A stretch of DNA of 64,000 nt from JBDHDH01 sp039591615 (GCA_039591615.1 JBDHDH010000005.1:7348-71347), one strand, 5' to 3'; counted from the stretch's first letter, positions 8,429-17,181 are shown. The notes: generated by a model from the letters alone, not told the origin. Translations and numbers: made by a program.

Positions 8429-9577
8429 ATGACTCCCTTGGCCGGTCTCGTGCTGCTCGCGCAGGTGGTGGCCGTGGCACAGATCGACAGCGCCATGAAC
8501 GATGGAATGCGCCGTGGTGTCTTTCCGGGAGCCGTGGTTGCCGTCGGAACGGCGGACACGGTTCTCCTCTGCAAGGGGTACGGGCACTTCACGTGGTCAT
8601 CCGCGAGCCGAGTACCGGATCCCGACAGTACGCTGTTTGATCTGGCCTCCCTCACCAAAGTCGTCGCCACGGCACCCGCCGTGATGCGTCTCGTGGACAC
8701 CGGGCGCCTCGAGCTGGACCGGTCTGTGCAGACGTATCTTCCGGAGTTTCAGGGGCAGGGGAAAGCACGTGTTACCGTTCGTCACCTTCTTCAACACCGA
8801 TCGGGCCTCCGGGCCTTCCTACCACTCAACGAGCTGACCTCGTCGGCTGACGAGGCCAGAGGACGCGTCCTAGAGGAGCCGCTCCGTTGGGCGCCTGCAT
8901 CCCGCGTCGTGTACTCTGATCTCAATGCGATGTTGCTCGGATGGATCGTCGAGAGCGTCTCGGGCCTACCCCTGGACTCCTTCGTTGCAACGCAGGTGCT
9001 TCGACCGATGGGGCTGCGGCAAACGCAGTTCATGCCGCCGCGGGCTCTCCGGAATCGCATTCCCCCTGTCGGTCTGTGGCGAGGGCATGCGATCGCCGGT
9101 GAGCTTCACGACCAGAACGCGGTTCGGCTGGGGGGCGTCTCGGGTCACGCGGGGCTGTACGCCACCGGGGCCGATCTGGCTCGTTACGCGCAGCTGCTCC
9201 TGCGGCGAGGCCGCACGGCCGACGGGCGTAGAGTCTTTTCGGAGCGCTCCATAGCGGAGTTCACGCAGCGAGGGCCTGGACATCGGGCGCTGGGATGGGA
9301 GATGAATGACACGAGCTCCAGCGACAATACCGGTACGTTCTTGAGCGCGGAGGCGTTCGGTCACGGGGGATATACAGGTACGTCGATCTGGATCGATCCG
9401 ACGCTCGATCTGTTTGTGGTCATTCTGACGAACCGTGTCTTCGCGCCGCGGACACGGCGCTCGATCTCCCAGCTGAAACGGGTCCGCGCTGACGTGGCTG
9501 AGGCGGGGGTCCGACTTCGCGACGAGACATGTCGTGGGCGGAGATCCTCGCAGGCGGGCCGGCTTCCGTGCCCGTAG
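8429..9577 (+). CDS. Serine hydrolase, class C beta-lactamase/penicillin-binding-protein fold
   Basis: A 382-residue serine hydrolase of the beta-lactamase family. Motif 1 is S74-L-T-K77 in DLASLTKVVATAP. Motif 2 is the YSDLN block. Motif 3 is HGGYTG in place of KTG, as in class C-like esterases and D-peptidases. The N-terminus is hydrophobic and may be a signal peptide. Likely roles are peptidoglycan D,D-peptidase or esterase; sequence alone cannot separate these from a beta-lactamase. AAAGG precedes the ATG. The 3' end overlaps the next ORF by 49 bp. Confidence 0.88.
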   Translation: MTPLAGLVLLAQVVAVAQIDSAMNDGMRRGVFPGAVVAVGTADTVLLCKGYGHFTWSSASRVPDPDSTLFDLASLTKVVATAPAVMRLVDTGRLELDRSVQTYLPEFQGQGKARVTVRHLLQHRSGLRAFLPLNELTSSADEARGRVLEEPLRWAPASRVVYSDLNAMLLGWIVESVSGLPLDSFVATQVLRPMGLRQTQFMPPRALRNRIPPVGLWRGHAIAGELHDQNAVRLGGVSGHAGLYATGADLARYAQLLLRRGRTADGRRVFSERSIAEFTQRGPGHRALGWEMNDTSSSDNTGTFLSAEAFGHGGYTGTSIWIDPTLDLFVVILTNRVFAPRTRRSISQLKRVRADVAEAGVRLRDETCRGRRSSQAGRLPCP

Positions 9578-9948
9578 CCGGCCGGGTTGGCACGGTGGCC
9601 GCGGGCCTCCGGGCGCCGGTCCTGATCTATGACGGCAGCTGCGGATTCTGCCGCAAATGGGTGACGCTCGCCAAGAAGTTGGATCGGCGAAACGCGGTTC
9701 GCTTCCTTCCATTCCAGGACGGCGACGCCCCTGTTGTGTCCGGCCAAGAACGGAACAGTCTGGAGCAAGCGGCACACCTCGTGCGGCCGGACGGTGCGGT
9801 GTTCGCTGGTGCGGCGGCGCTGCGAGAGTTCTTCCGATATGTTCCCGGCGGTTTGGTCGTGCGAGGCATGCTCGGCATTCCCGGTGTCATGGCCCTCGCC
9901 GAGCGGGTCTACGCGTGGGTCGCGAAGAGCTGGGGACCGGTACCTTGA
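9529..9948 (+). CDS. DCC family thiol-disulfide oxidoreductase-like protein (DUF393)
   Basis: A 139-residue protein whose core begins with LIYDGSCGFCRKWV, the D-G-x-C-x-F-C signature of the DCC (DUF393) family, followed by RFLPFQDGD and the AALREFFRYVPGG block. The two cysteines resemble a CxxC redox site, though activity is little studied. About 25 residues precede the domain and overlap the upstream gene, so the true start may lie further downstream. It is probably co-transcribed with the preceding hydrolase. Confidence 0.8.
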   Translation: MSWAEILAGGPASVPVAGRVGTVAAGLRAPVLIYDGSCGFCRKWVTLAKKLDRRNAVRFLPFQDGDAPVVSGQERNSLEQAAHLVRPDGAVFAGAAALREFFRYVPGGLVVRGMLGIPGVMALAERVYAWVAKSWGPVP

Positions 9949-9978
9949 GCCATCCTTTTCGCCTCCGTTCCGTCTCGC

Positions 9979-9984
9979 TACCTT
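9979..9984 (+). promoter_or_regulatory. -10 hexamer of a probably leaderless promoter
   Basis: TACCTT ends 6 nt before the ATG of the MIP18-like gene, with no Shine-Dalgarno between. This is the same spacing as at polA. Confidence 0.4.
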
Positions 9985-9990
9985 ACAACC

Positions 9991-10344
9991 ATGCCAGAAG
10001 AGCAAATGGGCCAGAATCCGGAGGATGCGAAGCAGCCAGAAGCGGCCACCCTGGATGAGGCCGCCGTGCGCAATGCGCTGCGTCGGGTCAAGGACCCCGA
10101 AGCCGGGATGAGTATCGTCGACCTTGGGCTCGTCTACGACATCGAGATCGAGGATCGGAAAGTCGATGTGAAGATGACGCTTACGTCACCCGGGTGTCCG
10201 GCCGGAGGGCAGATACTGGGCGAGTCCGAACAGGTCGTTCGAGCTCTCGATGGCGTGGACGATGTTCAGATCGAGCTGGTGTGGGAGCCCTTCTGGACGC
10301 CGGAGCGGATCGACCCAAAGGTCCGCGCCTTCCTCGGTTTCTGA
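9991..10344 (+). CDS. MIP18/DUF59 family Fe-S assembly protein (SufT/PaaD-like)
   Basis: A 117-residue protein of the MIP18 (DUF59) family, which helps mature Fe-S proteins. The domain starts at about residue 22 (VRNALRRVKDPEAGMSIVDLGLVY) and has the conserved Cys in TLTSPGCPAG, then WEPFWTPERI near the C-terminus. The first ~20 residues are polar and variable. It stands apart from the suf operon 9 kb away but plausibly serves the same pathway. Confidence 0.9.
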   Translation: MPEEQMGQNPEDAKQPEAATLDEAAVRNALRRVKDPEAGMSIVDLGLVYDIEIEDRKVDVKMTLTSPGCPAGGQILGESEQVVRALDGVDDVQIELVWEPFWTPERIDPKVRAFLGF

Positions 10345-10356
10345 CGGGAGCCCGTC
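10343..10356. terminator. Short hairpin between convergent genes
   Basis: GACGGG-AG-CCCGTC starts within the stop codon of the DUF59 gene, in the 23-bp gap before the convergent rnd gene. It has no T-tract, so it is at best a weak or Rho-assisted terminator. Confidence 0.3.
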
Positions 10357-10367
10357 CCGGCGTTCAG

Positions 10368-11549
10368 TCATCCGCCCACCGCCTTCAACAGCTCGGCGTC
10401 CCCCAGGAGCTCGCGCTGCCACGTTCGGAGTTCCGGGATTCGTGCGATCTCCTCGGCCGTTGCTGGCGGAGTACGCGCGAGAGCCTGCAGCGTCCCGTTG
10501 GGGCACACCAGACCGGGGTCCATCGCGATCTCCTTCGCGCGCTCGTTCCGGAGCTGCTTGAGACGCTCCAGGCGCTGGTCGTACGCGGGGTCGGCCGGGC
10601 TTCTCACGCGGCGCTGAATCGTCGGAAGCTCACCCTTCGACACACCCATTCCTTCATCCACTGCCTCGAGAATGGCGATGCCGTATCGCCGCACCAATGA
10701 GGGTGGCATGCTGGGGGTCGCACCGAGGGCTTCCAAATCGCGGGGTGCTGCCCGGGCGATAGCGAGGAGCGCGTCGTTCCCAAGGACCCGGAAGGGTGCT
10801 CGATCGAGTGCGCGGGCCGTGTCATCGCGCCACCGGTAGACAGCGCGCAAGACCGCTCGGGTCCGCGGATCCCGCAATCCCTTGGCCCCCCGAATCCGCA
10901 GATAGGCGTCCAGGTCATCTCCAGATGGCCCCGTCCAACGTACGGCTTCGAGACGGCGAAACTCCTCTTGTGCCCAACCCAGCCGTCCCAGCTGCCGCAG
11001 CCGCTCTTCGAGCCGATCCCTGAGTGCGGGAAGGTACCGAGTGTCCTCGGCAGCGTAGATCAACATGTCAGCGGACAGTGGGCGGCGGGACCAGTCTGCC
11101 CGTTGCAGCTTCTTATTGAGATTCACCTGGAAATATTTCTGGAGCAGCGCTCCCAATCCGACGGCGGGCTCTCCGGCCAGCTGGGCGGCGATTCGTGTGT
11201 CGAACAGCCGCCGCGCCGTGAACCCGTAGTCCCGATCGAGAATCCGCAGGTCATAGTCGGCATCGTGCAATATCACCTCGACTGCAGCATCAGCCAGGCG
11301 CTGGCTCAGCGGTATCAGATCGTTTACTGCGAGGGGATCGATCAGCACCGTCTCGTCGTCCGTGCTGATCTGAATCAGGTACACCCGATCCACGTAACGG
11401 TGGAACGAGGCCGCCTCTGTATCGAGGGCCAGTCGCGGCGCTCCTGCCAACCTGGCAGTTAGCGCCTCGAGCTGTGCCTGATCTGTGATGAGCTCATCTG
11501 GCCCGCGCGGCTCTGGGTCCGACCGTGTTCCCTTTGACATTTGAAGCAT
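10368..11549 (-). CDS. rnd: Ribonuclease D
   Basis: A 393-residue DEDD-family 3'-5' exoribonuclease for tRNA and structured RNA 3'-end trimming. Exo motifs are LALDTEAASF (Asp, Glu), LHDADYDLRIL (Asp) and YAAEDTRYL (Tyr, Asp). Two HRDC-type helical domains follow, at about residues 210-290 and 310-390, matching full-length RNase D. The start may be 11549 or the ATG at 11540. A perfect TTGACA lies on this strand at 11570-11565, but a matching -10 is not evident. Confidence 0.92.
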   Translation of the reverse strand: MLQMSKGTRSDPEPRGPDELITDQAQLEALTARLAGAPRLALDTEAASFHRYVDRVYLIQISTDDETVLIDPLAVNDLIPLSQRLADAAVEVILHDADYDLRILDRDYGFTARRLFDTRIAAQLAGEPAVGLGALLQKYFQVNLNKKLQRADWSRRPLSADMLIYAAEDTRYLPALRDRLEERLRQLGRLGWAQEEFRRLEAVRWTGPSGDDLDAYLRIRGAKGLRDPRTRAVLRAVYRWRDDTARALDRAPFRVLGNDALLAIARAAPRDLEALGATPSMPPSLVRRYGIAILEAVDEGMGVSKGELPTIQRRVRSPADPAYDQRLERLKQLRNERAKEIAMDPGLVCPNGTLQALARTPPATAEEIARIPELRTWQRELLGDAELLKAVGG

Positions 11550-11636
11550 CGCACTTCATAAAGTTGTCAACATCACTGTCGAGACGGTGTGGAAAACTGC
11601 ATCGGGATCTGGGGCCGTGTCCCAAACTGAACCATA

Positions 11637-11680
11637 CTGTCGAAATACTTTCGCAATACTGTTGCGAAGCTGTCTCTGAT
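11637..11680 (+). promoter_or_regulatory. Four 11-bp direct repeats resembling a Pho box
   Basis: Four tandem 11-mers lie head to tail: CTGTCGAAATA, CTTTCGCAATA, CTGTTGCGAAG, CTGTCTCTGAT. The CTGTC-like core returns every 11 bp, the layout bound by PhoB/OmpR-type response regulators (Pho box: CTGTCAT units at 11-bp pitch). A perfect inverted repeat TTCGCAA-TACTG-TTGCGAA (11650-11668) lies inside. It sits in the roughly 300-bp divergent region between rnd and the hydrolase/Mo-hydroxylase operon. The rest of that region (11550-11848) holds no gene I can support. Confidence 0.5.
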
Positions 11681-11848
11681 GTCCCTGACATGCTCGCTTT
11701 ATGCCTAGCCTGTCCCGGTTCCCATGCGAAAGCTAACTTATGCAACGCTCCTCCACTTGTCTCCGTCCGGAGAAGGACAGTCATAGACACGCCGCGCGAG
11801 CCCCCGAGCCGTCTCTCTCGGCGGTTGTCCCAGCCCGGCGGCACCCGC

Positions 11849-12634
11849 GTGCTGTCGGTACGCGGCGTTGAGACAGTCGTGGACCTTCAGGGGAATGGTC
11901 CAGCATTGCTCCTCGTCCACGGTTTCCCCCTCGATCGAACCATGTGGCGGCCCCTGTCGTCGGTGTTGATTGGGCGGCTTCGGATCGCGCCGGACCTGCG
12001 CGTGGTGAGCGACCGACTGGATGACTCGGGCGCAGCGGGCATGGGCGTCCTGGCCGATGACCTGGCAGCTCTCCTCGACGCACTCGAGGTGGAGCGAGCC
12101 GTCGTCTGCGGACACTCGATGGGTGGGTACGTGGCCTTCGAGATGCTCCGCCGCCATTCCGACCGCTTGAGCGGTCTCATTCTCTGCCATACTCGAGCAG
12201 CGGCGGATTCAGCCGAAGCCAGGGAGGCCCGCGACGAGTTGGCAGGCCTGGTGCGCGACCTTGGGACTCCCTCGGTTGTCGAGCGGATGTTGCCAAAGCT
12301 CCTCGCCCCGAGTTCGCTCGAGACGCTCCCCCAAGTGGTCGAACACGTCGAGGCGATGATCGGTCGCAACCACACGGACGGGATCATAGCCGCCCTCAGC
12401 GCGATGAAGCACCGTGCCGATTCGACGGGGCTGTTGCCGACCATCGGGAAGCAAACACTGGTAGTGGCGGGAGCTCAGGACCAGCTCATTCCCGTCGCAC
12501 AGTCCCGCACCATGGCTGCGGCGATACCGGGCGCACAGTTCACCGTCATTCCGGAAGCGGGGCATCTCGCCCCGTTGGAGCAGCCCGTGGCCACAAGTCT
12601 CGTGATCGGTGGGTTTCTCGAATCGCTGCACTGA
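11849..12634 (+). CDS. Alpha/beta hydrolase
   Basis: About 261 residues with a complete alpha/beta-hydrolase core. It shows the oxyanion segment LLVHGFPLDRTMW, the nucleophile elbow CGHSMGGYVAFE (Ser), the acid VVAGAQDQLIP (Asp) and the catalytic His in EAGHLAPLEQP. Its substrate is unknown. The reading frame is open upstream to 11525, which would overlap the rnd start. GTG at 11849 fits the family's usual length but has no RBS. A GGAGAAGG at 11769 has no standard start codon at the right distance. The stop codon overlaps the ATG of the next gene, so it is translationally coupled to the Mo-hydroxylase genes. Confidence 0.82.
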   Translation: MLSVRGVETVVDLQGNGPALLLVHGFPLDRTMWRPLSSVLIGRLRIAPDLRVVSDRLDDSGAAGMGVLADDLAALLDALEVERAVVCGHSMGGYVAFEMLRRHSDRLSGLILCHTRAAADSAEAREARDELAGLVRDLGTPSVVERMLPKLLAPSSLETLPQVVEHVEAMIGRNHTDGIIAALSAMKHRADSTGLLPTIGKQTLVVAGAQDQLIPVAQSRTMAAAIPGAQFTVIPEAGHLAPLEQPVATSLVIGGFLESLH

Positions 12635-13140
12635 TGGCATCTCCGTCTCGCGTGCCCGGCCAACCCACCGCCCTCCCCGTGTCGCTGACGGTGAACGGGG
12701 AGCGGCATAAATGGATGCTCGATCCACGCGTAACCTTGCTCGACGTCTTGCGGGATCATCTGTCACTCACCGGAGCGAAGCGAGGCTGCGAGCGCGGCGA
12801 GTGCGGGGCGTGCACCGTCCTGATCAACGGTCGGCCCGTGTATGCCTGCATCGCGCTTGCGTGCACCTGCGCCGGCACGCGGGTCACGACGATCGAGGGT
12901 CTCAGTCGAGGAGGGCGCTTGCATCCGATGCAAAGGGCCTTCCTCGAAGCGGACGCCATCCAGTGCGGCTTCTGCACACCCGGGCAGATCCTCTCAGCCA
13001 TTGCGCTCCTCGAACACCATCTCCGACCGACGCAGGCACAGATCGCGGAAGCGATGAGCGGCAATCTCTGCCGGTGCGGCACGTACCCCAAGATCGTCCG
13101 CGCTATCCGGATAGCTGCTAGAGGACGGAAACAACGATGA
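12634..13140 (+). CDS. Molybdenum hydroxylase small subunit, two [2Fe-2S] (CoxS/YagT type)
   Basis: A 168-residue electron-transfer subunit. The N-terminal plant-type ferredoxin site is CERGECGACTVLINGRPVYAC. The helical domain has CGFCTPGQI and CRCGTYP, ligating the second cluster. It passes electrons from the Mo site to FAD in xanthine dehydrogenase-family enzymes. No Tat signal is visible, so the enzyme appears cytoplasmic. It starts 1 nt inside the stop of the hydrolase gene and its TGA overlaps the next ATG. Confidence 0.93.
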   Translation: MASPSRVPGQPTALPVSLTVNGERHKWMLDPRVTLLDVLRDHLSLTGAKRGCERGECGACTVLINGRPVYACIALACTCAGTRVTTIEGLSRGGRLHPMQRAFLEADAIQCGFCTPGQILSAIALLEHHLRPTQAQIAEAMSGNLCRCGTYPKIVRAIRIAARGRKQR

Positions 13141-15452
13141 CAACGGTCGATCGCGATCGGACGCTATTCGTGGTCACGACCGTGGAGATTGAGGGTCGGG
13201 AAGAGGAGAGTGTCGTGCAAGTCCCGGCGTTCGAGCCGACCCCTTGGAGCCCCCGAGCACGGCTCGACCACGTCGGAGCTGGTGTGGTTCGTGTTGACGG
13301 GCACGCAAAGGTCACCGGTGCGGCTCGATACACGGTAGACATACAACTTCCTGGGATGCTGTTCGCCCGCGTGCTGCGAGCCCCAATTGCCAGAGGGGGC
13401 GTCTCGCGGCTGGACGCGAGCGCCGCTCGGGCGATTCCTGGTGTGCACGCTGTCCTCATGGGACGGGACATCCCGTCCATACCGTGGACCCAGGGTGCGC
13501 CCCTACTGGGGACCCGGATTCTGTATCCAGGGCAACCCGTTGCGGTGGTGGCGGCCGACTCCTGGGCGGCAGCCGATGCTGCCACGCATGCGATTCTCGC
13601 CCGATGGTCGGCTCGAGAGCACGCGGTTGGCATACCCGATCCCTCTGGCCGACCCCGGCGCCTCAGGGGAGCGCCTGCTCCTCCCACTTCCAGGCGGGAG
13701 CGCCGTGGGAACGTCGCACGGGCCATCCGCACTGCGCCCGTCGTACTGACTAAGACGTATCGCGTGTCGCCGGTCGTGCACCAAGCCCTCGAACCGCACG
13801 GTTCGGTCGTGTGGTGGCAGGGAGATCGGGTGACCGTGTACGACTCCACCCAGGGGATCTTCCGCGTGCGCGGCCAGCTTGCCGAGCATCTCGGCCTCCG
13901 CAGCTCCCAAATCCGTGTGGTCTCGGAGTTCATGGGTGGCGGATTCGGCGCAAAAAACGATTGCGGCTCATACACGGTGCTGGCCGCCCTTCTCTCCAAG
14001 AAGACCCGCAGGCCCGTGCAACTGGTGCTCGATAGAAAAGAGGTGGTCCTCGACACTGGCCACCGACCCGAGACCCTGATGCGTCTGACGTTGGCGACGG
14101 GGCGGGAGGGCGCTCTGGCAGCGATCGATTTCGAGGGGTGGGTCGCTCTGGGGGCCGACGGCTGGGTAGGGGGGCCGGGCCAGTTGATGCACCGGATGTA
14201 TCGCTGCCCGAACGTCCGGACCGTCGAGCATTTCCTCTACACCAACACTGGCCCCATGAGCGCATTTCGAGCGCCCTTCTACGTGGAAGGAGCGTTTGCG
14301 CTGGAAAGCGCAATGGATCTGGTCGCCCGACGGCTGGGAATCGATCCCATCGACTTTCGGCAACGCAACCTCGCCAGCGCCGATCAGGAGCGGAGCCGTC
14401 CCTACTCAACCAATGGACTGTCCGCCTGCTACACCGACGTCGCACGTCGCATTGGATGGTCGAAGGCACGAAAGACCTCCAAGGCTCCCACTAGACGCGT
14501 GGTTCGAGGCCTGGGTATCGCCGCACAGGTATGGGGTGCGGGTGGAGGACCGCCGGCGTACGCGGAAGTACGCATCAATCGGGACGCAACGGCGCTCGTG
14601 GCGACCGGAACGCAGGATCTCGGTACCGGGTCCCGAACCATCCTCGGGCAAATAGCCGCGGAGGTCCTGGGTCTGGACCTGGAGGACGTGCGGGTTGTAC
14701 TGGGCGACACCGATGCCGGACCGTACGCGGCCAATTCCTGGGGGAGCATGACCACTGCGTCAGTGGGCCCGGCGGTCCGCACGGCGGCGGCGGACGCACG
14801 GCGCCAGCTCTGCGAGGTTGCCGCCACGCTCCTCGGCGCTAGCGCAGACCGTCTGACGCTCCGCCGCGGTCGTGTCCGCGTCGGTGGCGGGCGTAAGTCG
14901 ATTGCTCTTCGGCGCGTGACGGAACACCTCGGCAACGTCATGATCGTCGGTCGGGGCCATCGTGGGCCGAACCCCGAAAGCGTGACGGTCGCGAGCTTCG
15001 GCGCGCAGGCCGTGGAGGTGGAGGTGGACCTGGACACTGGCGTGGTACACGTGCTCCGGATCGTCGCCGCGCATGATTGCGGCCGGACGGTCAACCCCGC
15101 GCTGGCGGAGAGCCAATTGCATGGTGGGATCATTCAAGGGCTCGGGTACGCGCTCTGCGAGCGGCTCGTTCAAGATCCCCGAACCGGCGCGGTGCTCAAC
15201 GCCGGACTCCACGACTACAAGATTCCGACGATGGCAGACATGCCCACGATCGATGCGCGCGTGATCTCGAGTGGCGATCCCATGGCGAACCACATCGGCG
15301 TCAAGGGGCTTGCCGAGCCCCCCATTATTCCTACCGCACCGGCCATCGCCAACGCGGTGTACGACGCGCTAGGAGTGCAGCCCACGGCCCTGCCTCTCAC
15401 GCCTGCGCGGGTGCTGCAGCTGATCAAGAAACGTCGGACACGACGTCGCTGA
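13137..15452 (+). CDS. Molybdenum hydroxylase large subunit (xanthine dehydrogenase/aldehyde oxidase family)
   Basis: A 771-residue Mo-cofactor-binding subunit that hydroxylates an aldehyde or N-heterocycle. It shows GAARYTVDIQLPGMLFARVLRAP, the Moco-binding GGGFGAKND, and KGLAEPPI with the catalytic Glu near the C-terminus. The active-site loop reads SAFRAPFYVEGA. It is not the AYRCSFR of true CO dehydrogenase, nor AYRGAGR of form II, so CO oxidation is unlikely. The N-terminus (about 45 residues before RLDHVGAGVVRVDG) is longer than usual. It overlaps the upstream gene by 4 bp. The substrate is unknown. Confidence 0.92.
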   Translation: MTTVDRDRTLFVVTTVEIEGREEESVVQVPAFEPTPWSPRARLDHVGAGVVRVDGHAKVTGAARYTVDIQLPGMLFARVLRAPIARGGVSRLDASAARAIPGVHAVLMGRDIPSIPWTQGAPLLGTRILYPGQPVAVVAADSWAAADAATHAILARWSAREHAVGIPDPSGRPRRLRGAPAPPTSRRERRGNVARAIRTAPVVLTKTYRVSPVVHQALEPHGSVVWWQGDRVTVYDSTQGIFRVRGQLAEHLGLRSSQIRVVSEFMGGGFGAKNDCGSYTVLAALLSKKTRRPVQLVLDRKEVVLDTGHRPETLMRLTLATGREGALAAIDFEGWVALGADGWVGGPGQLMHRMYRCPNVRTVEHFLYTNTGPMSAFRAPFYVEGAFALESAMDLVARRLGIDPIDFRQRNLASADQERSRPYSTNGLSACYTDVARRIGWSKARKTSKAPTRRVVRGLGIAAQVWGAGGGPPAYAEVRINRDATALVATGTQDLGTGSRTILGQIAAEVLGLDLEDVRVVLGDTDAGPYAANSWGSMTTASVGPAVRTAAADARRQLCEVAATLLGASADRLTLRRGRVRVGGGRKSIALRRVTEHLGNVMIVGRGHRGPNPESVTVASFGAQAVEVEVDLDTGVVHVLRIVAAHDCGRTVNPALAESQLHGGIIQGLGYALCERLVQDPRTGAVLNAGLHDYKIPTMADMPTIDARVISSGDPMANHIGVKGLAEPPIIPTAPAIANAVYDALGVQPTALPLTPARVLQLIKKRRTRRR

Positions 15453-15478
15453 GGTTTCCGGGCCCGGTCGATCCGTCG

Positions 15479-15484
15479 TAAGTT
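15479..15484 (+). promoter_or_regulatory. -10 hexamer of a probably leaderless thiI promoter
   Basis: TAAGTT ends 7 nt before the thiI ATG at 15492, and the intervening TCGGGGT is not a convincing Shine-Dalgarno. This suggests thiI has its own promoter despite lying between Mo-hydroxylase genes. Confidence 0.4.
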
Positions 15485-15491
15485 TCGGGGT

Positions 15492-16997
15492 ATGTCTGCC
15501 AACGTTTCGTACCCGTTTCTCTTGCTGGTGCGTATCGCGCCTGAGATCGCCACAAAAGCGAAGCGGACCCGTCAGCGTTTCCTCCGACGACTGGCTGAGA
15601 ACATGCGCGACGCGCTCGAGTCGGCCGGTGTTGGGAATCGTGTCGATCAGCGCTGGAGCCGTCTCCTCGTGGAAGCGTCGGATGGCTCAGCGCTGCGGCG
15701 AGTCGCGTCGGTGTTCGGGGTGAGTTCCGTCTCGGTGGTCGATGCGAGACTGCCTGCGAACCTCACCGAAATCGTGCGGACCGGAGAGAGCCTGTACCGT
15801 GAACGCGTACAGGGAAAGACGTTCGCCGTCGATGCGCGACGCGACGGCAAGTATGCGTTCTCCTCTCAGGACATCAAGGTGGAGTTGGGCCGCGCCCTCA
15901 ATGCGGTGGGAACGGTGGACCTGAACGCCCCCGATGTCACGGTGTCGGTGGAGGTGCGAGATGGCGAAGCGTTCCTCTACAGTGGGCGCGTACCGGGAGT
16001 GGGTGGGCTCCCTCTCGGGGTCCAGGGCGGGGCAGTCTGTCTGCTGTCGGGTGGCTACGACTCAGCGGTGGCGGCCTGGCTCATGCTCAAACGAGGGATC
16101 TCCCTCGACTATGTGTTCTGCAACGTTGCAGGCGATGCCTACGAGCGCTCGGTGCTGTCCGTGGGCAAGATCCTCGCGGATGCATGGGGCTTCGGAGACC
16201 GGCAGAGCGTGCACGTTGTGAAGTTCAACGAAGTGGTGGGAAATCTCCGCGAAGCAGTCCAGCCGCGCTACTGGCAAGTGGTCCTCAAGCGGCTCATGTA
16301 TCGGGCGGCTGAGGGCGTGGCCACAGAATTGGGTGCGGAAGCCATCGTAACGGGTGAGTCGCTGGGACAAGTGTCTTCGCAGACGCTAGGCAATCTGCGA
16401 GCTATCGACGGTGTGAGCCAGCTTCCCGTCTTCCGACCACTTCTGGGGATGGACAAGAGCGAGATCATCGCGTTGGCCGAACGGGTCGGCACGGCGGCGG
16501 TGAGTGCGCACATTCGCGAGTATTGTGCGATTCTGCCAGACCGTCCCGTTACCCATGCCAGCCCCCGGGCTGCCGAGGCCGAAGAGTCGAAGCTCGACCT
16601 GACGGTGCTCGAGCGAGCCGTTGTAGACCGCAAGGTGATCGACCTGTGGAGCCTCGAGGCGGTCGATCTGGTCCGCAACTACGTCTTCGTGACCGAAATC
16701 CCTGACGGAGCAATCGTGCTGGACTGCCGGGAGCCTCATCACTATCGAGCATGGCACTATCCCGGTGCCGAGAGATGGAACATCGATGAGCTCGGGCGCA
16801 GGTACAGGGAGCTCGATAAGACGCGTACGTATGTACTCTATTGCACGTACGGGACCCAGACGGCTTACGTGGCGGAATTCATGCAACACAACGGATACGA
16901 AGCGTATTCATTCCAAGGAGGTGTTCGTGGGATGATGCGGTATGCTCACGAGCGGGACCGAACGCCAAACACCCGACCCATCGCCGCCCGACGCTGA
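15492..16997 (+). CDS. thiI: tRNA 4-thiouridine synthetase ThiI with rhodanese domain
   Basis: A 501-residue protein of the long E. coli-type ThiI. It has an N-terminal ferredoxin-like/THUMP region (1-170), a PP-loop ATPase with SGGYDS at 186-191, and a C-terminal rhodanese domain from about residue 395. Cys345 lies in REYCAILPDRP, equivalent to E. coli Cys344, and Cys451 in YCTYGTQT is the rhodanese persulfide carrier. It makes s4U8 in tRNA and may supply sulfur for thiamine thiazole. It uses persulfide from a desulfurase such as SufS. It is inserted between the large and FAD subunits of the Mo hydroxylase. Confidence 0.95.
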   Translation: MSANVSYPFLLLVRIAPEIATKAKRTRQRFLRRLAENMRDALESAGVGNRVDQRWSRLLVEASDGSALRRVASVFGVSSVSVVDARLPANLTEIVRTGESLYRERVQGKTFAVDARRDGKYAFSSQDIKVELGRALNAVGTVDLNAPDVTVSVEVRDGEAFLYSGRVPGVGGLPLGVQGGAVCLLSGGYDSAVAAWLMLKRGISLDYVFCNVAGDAYERSVLSVGKILADAWGFGDRQSVHVVKFNEVVGNLREAVQPRYWQVVLKRLMYRAAEGVATELGAEAIVTGESLGQVSSQTLGNLRAIDGVSQLPVFRPLLGMDKSEIIALAERVGTAAVSAHIREYCAILPDRPVTHASPRAAEAEESKLDLTVLERAVVDRKVIDLWSLEAVDLVRNYVFVTEIPDGAIVLDCREPHHYRAWHYPGAERWNIDELGRRYRELDKTRTYVLYCTYGTQTAYVAEFMQHNGYEAYSFQGGVRGMMRYAHERDRTPNTRPIAARR

Positions 16998-17035
16998 GTG
17001 TGAATCGGCGTAGTCACTGTTGGTACTCGAGATGC

Positions 17036-17152
17036 GTGCGCCGTATGGGCGGTGCGATGGCGCACTCTTCCCGTCTGCCCCTTGTGCTCCAGCCCAGGGC
17101 CGGCCGGCCCTTCCCGACGGCGGGAAGGGTCCTGGTGTGCCGTTCCCACGGC
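17036..17152 (+). promoter_or_regulatory. Structured leader between thiI and the FAD subunit (three hairpins)
   Basis: The 184-bp gap holds three perfect stems. One is GTGCGCC/GGCGCAC with a 16-nt loop (17036-17065). The second is CCCTTCCCG-ACGG-CGGGAAGGG (17108-17129). The third is GCCGT-TCCC-ACGGC (17139-17152). A 14-bp palindrome GGGCCGGCCGGCCC (17097-17110) shares bases with the second stem, so the two folds exclude each other. No T-run follows. It could be a thiI terminator or a cis-regulatory RNA for the FAD-subunit gene. Confidence 0.35.
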
Positions 17153-17181
17153 AAATGAGTGGCTGAGCGGCGGGTTTCAGC

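Noticed and set aside
13137..15452. Carbon monoxide dehydrogenase large subunit (coxL)
   Set aside because: The active-site loop is SAFRAPFYVEGA, without the Cys of AYRCSFR, so CO oxidation is not supported.
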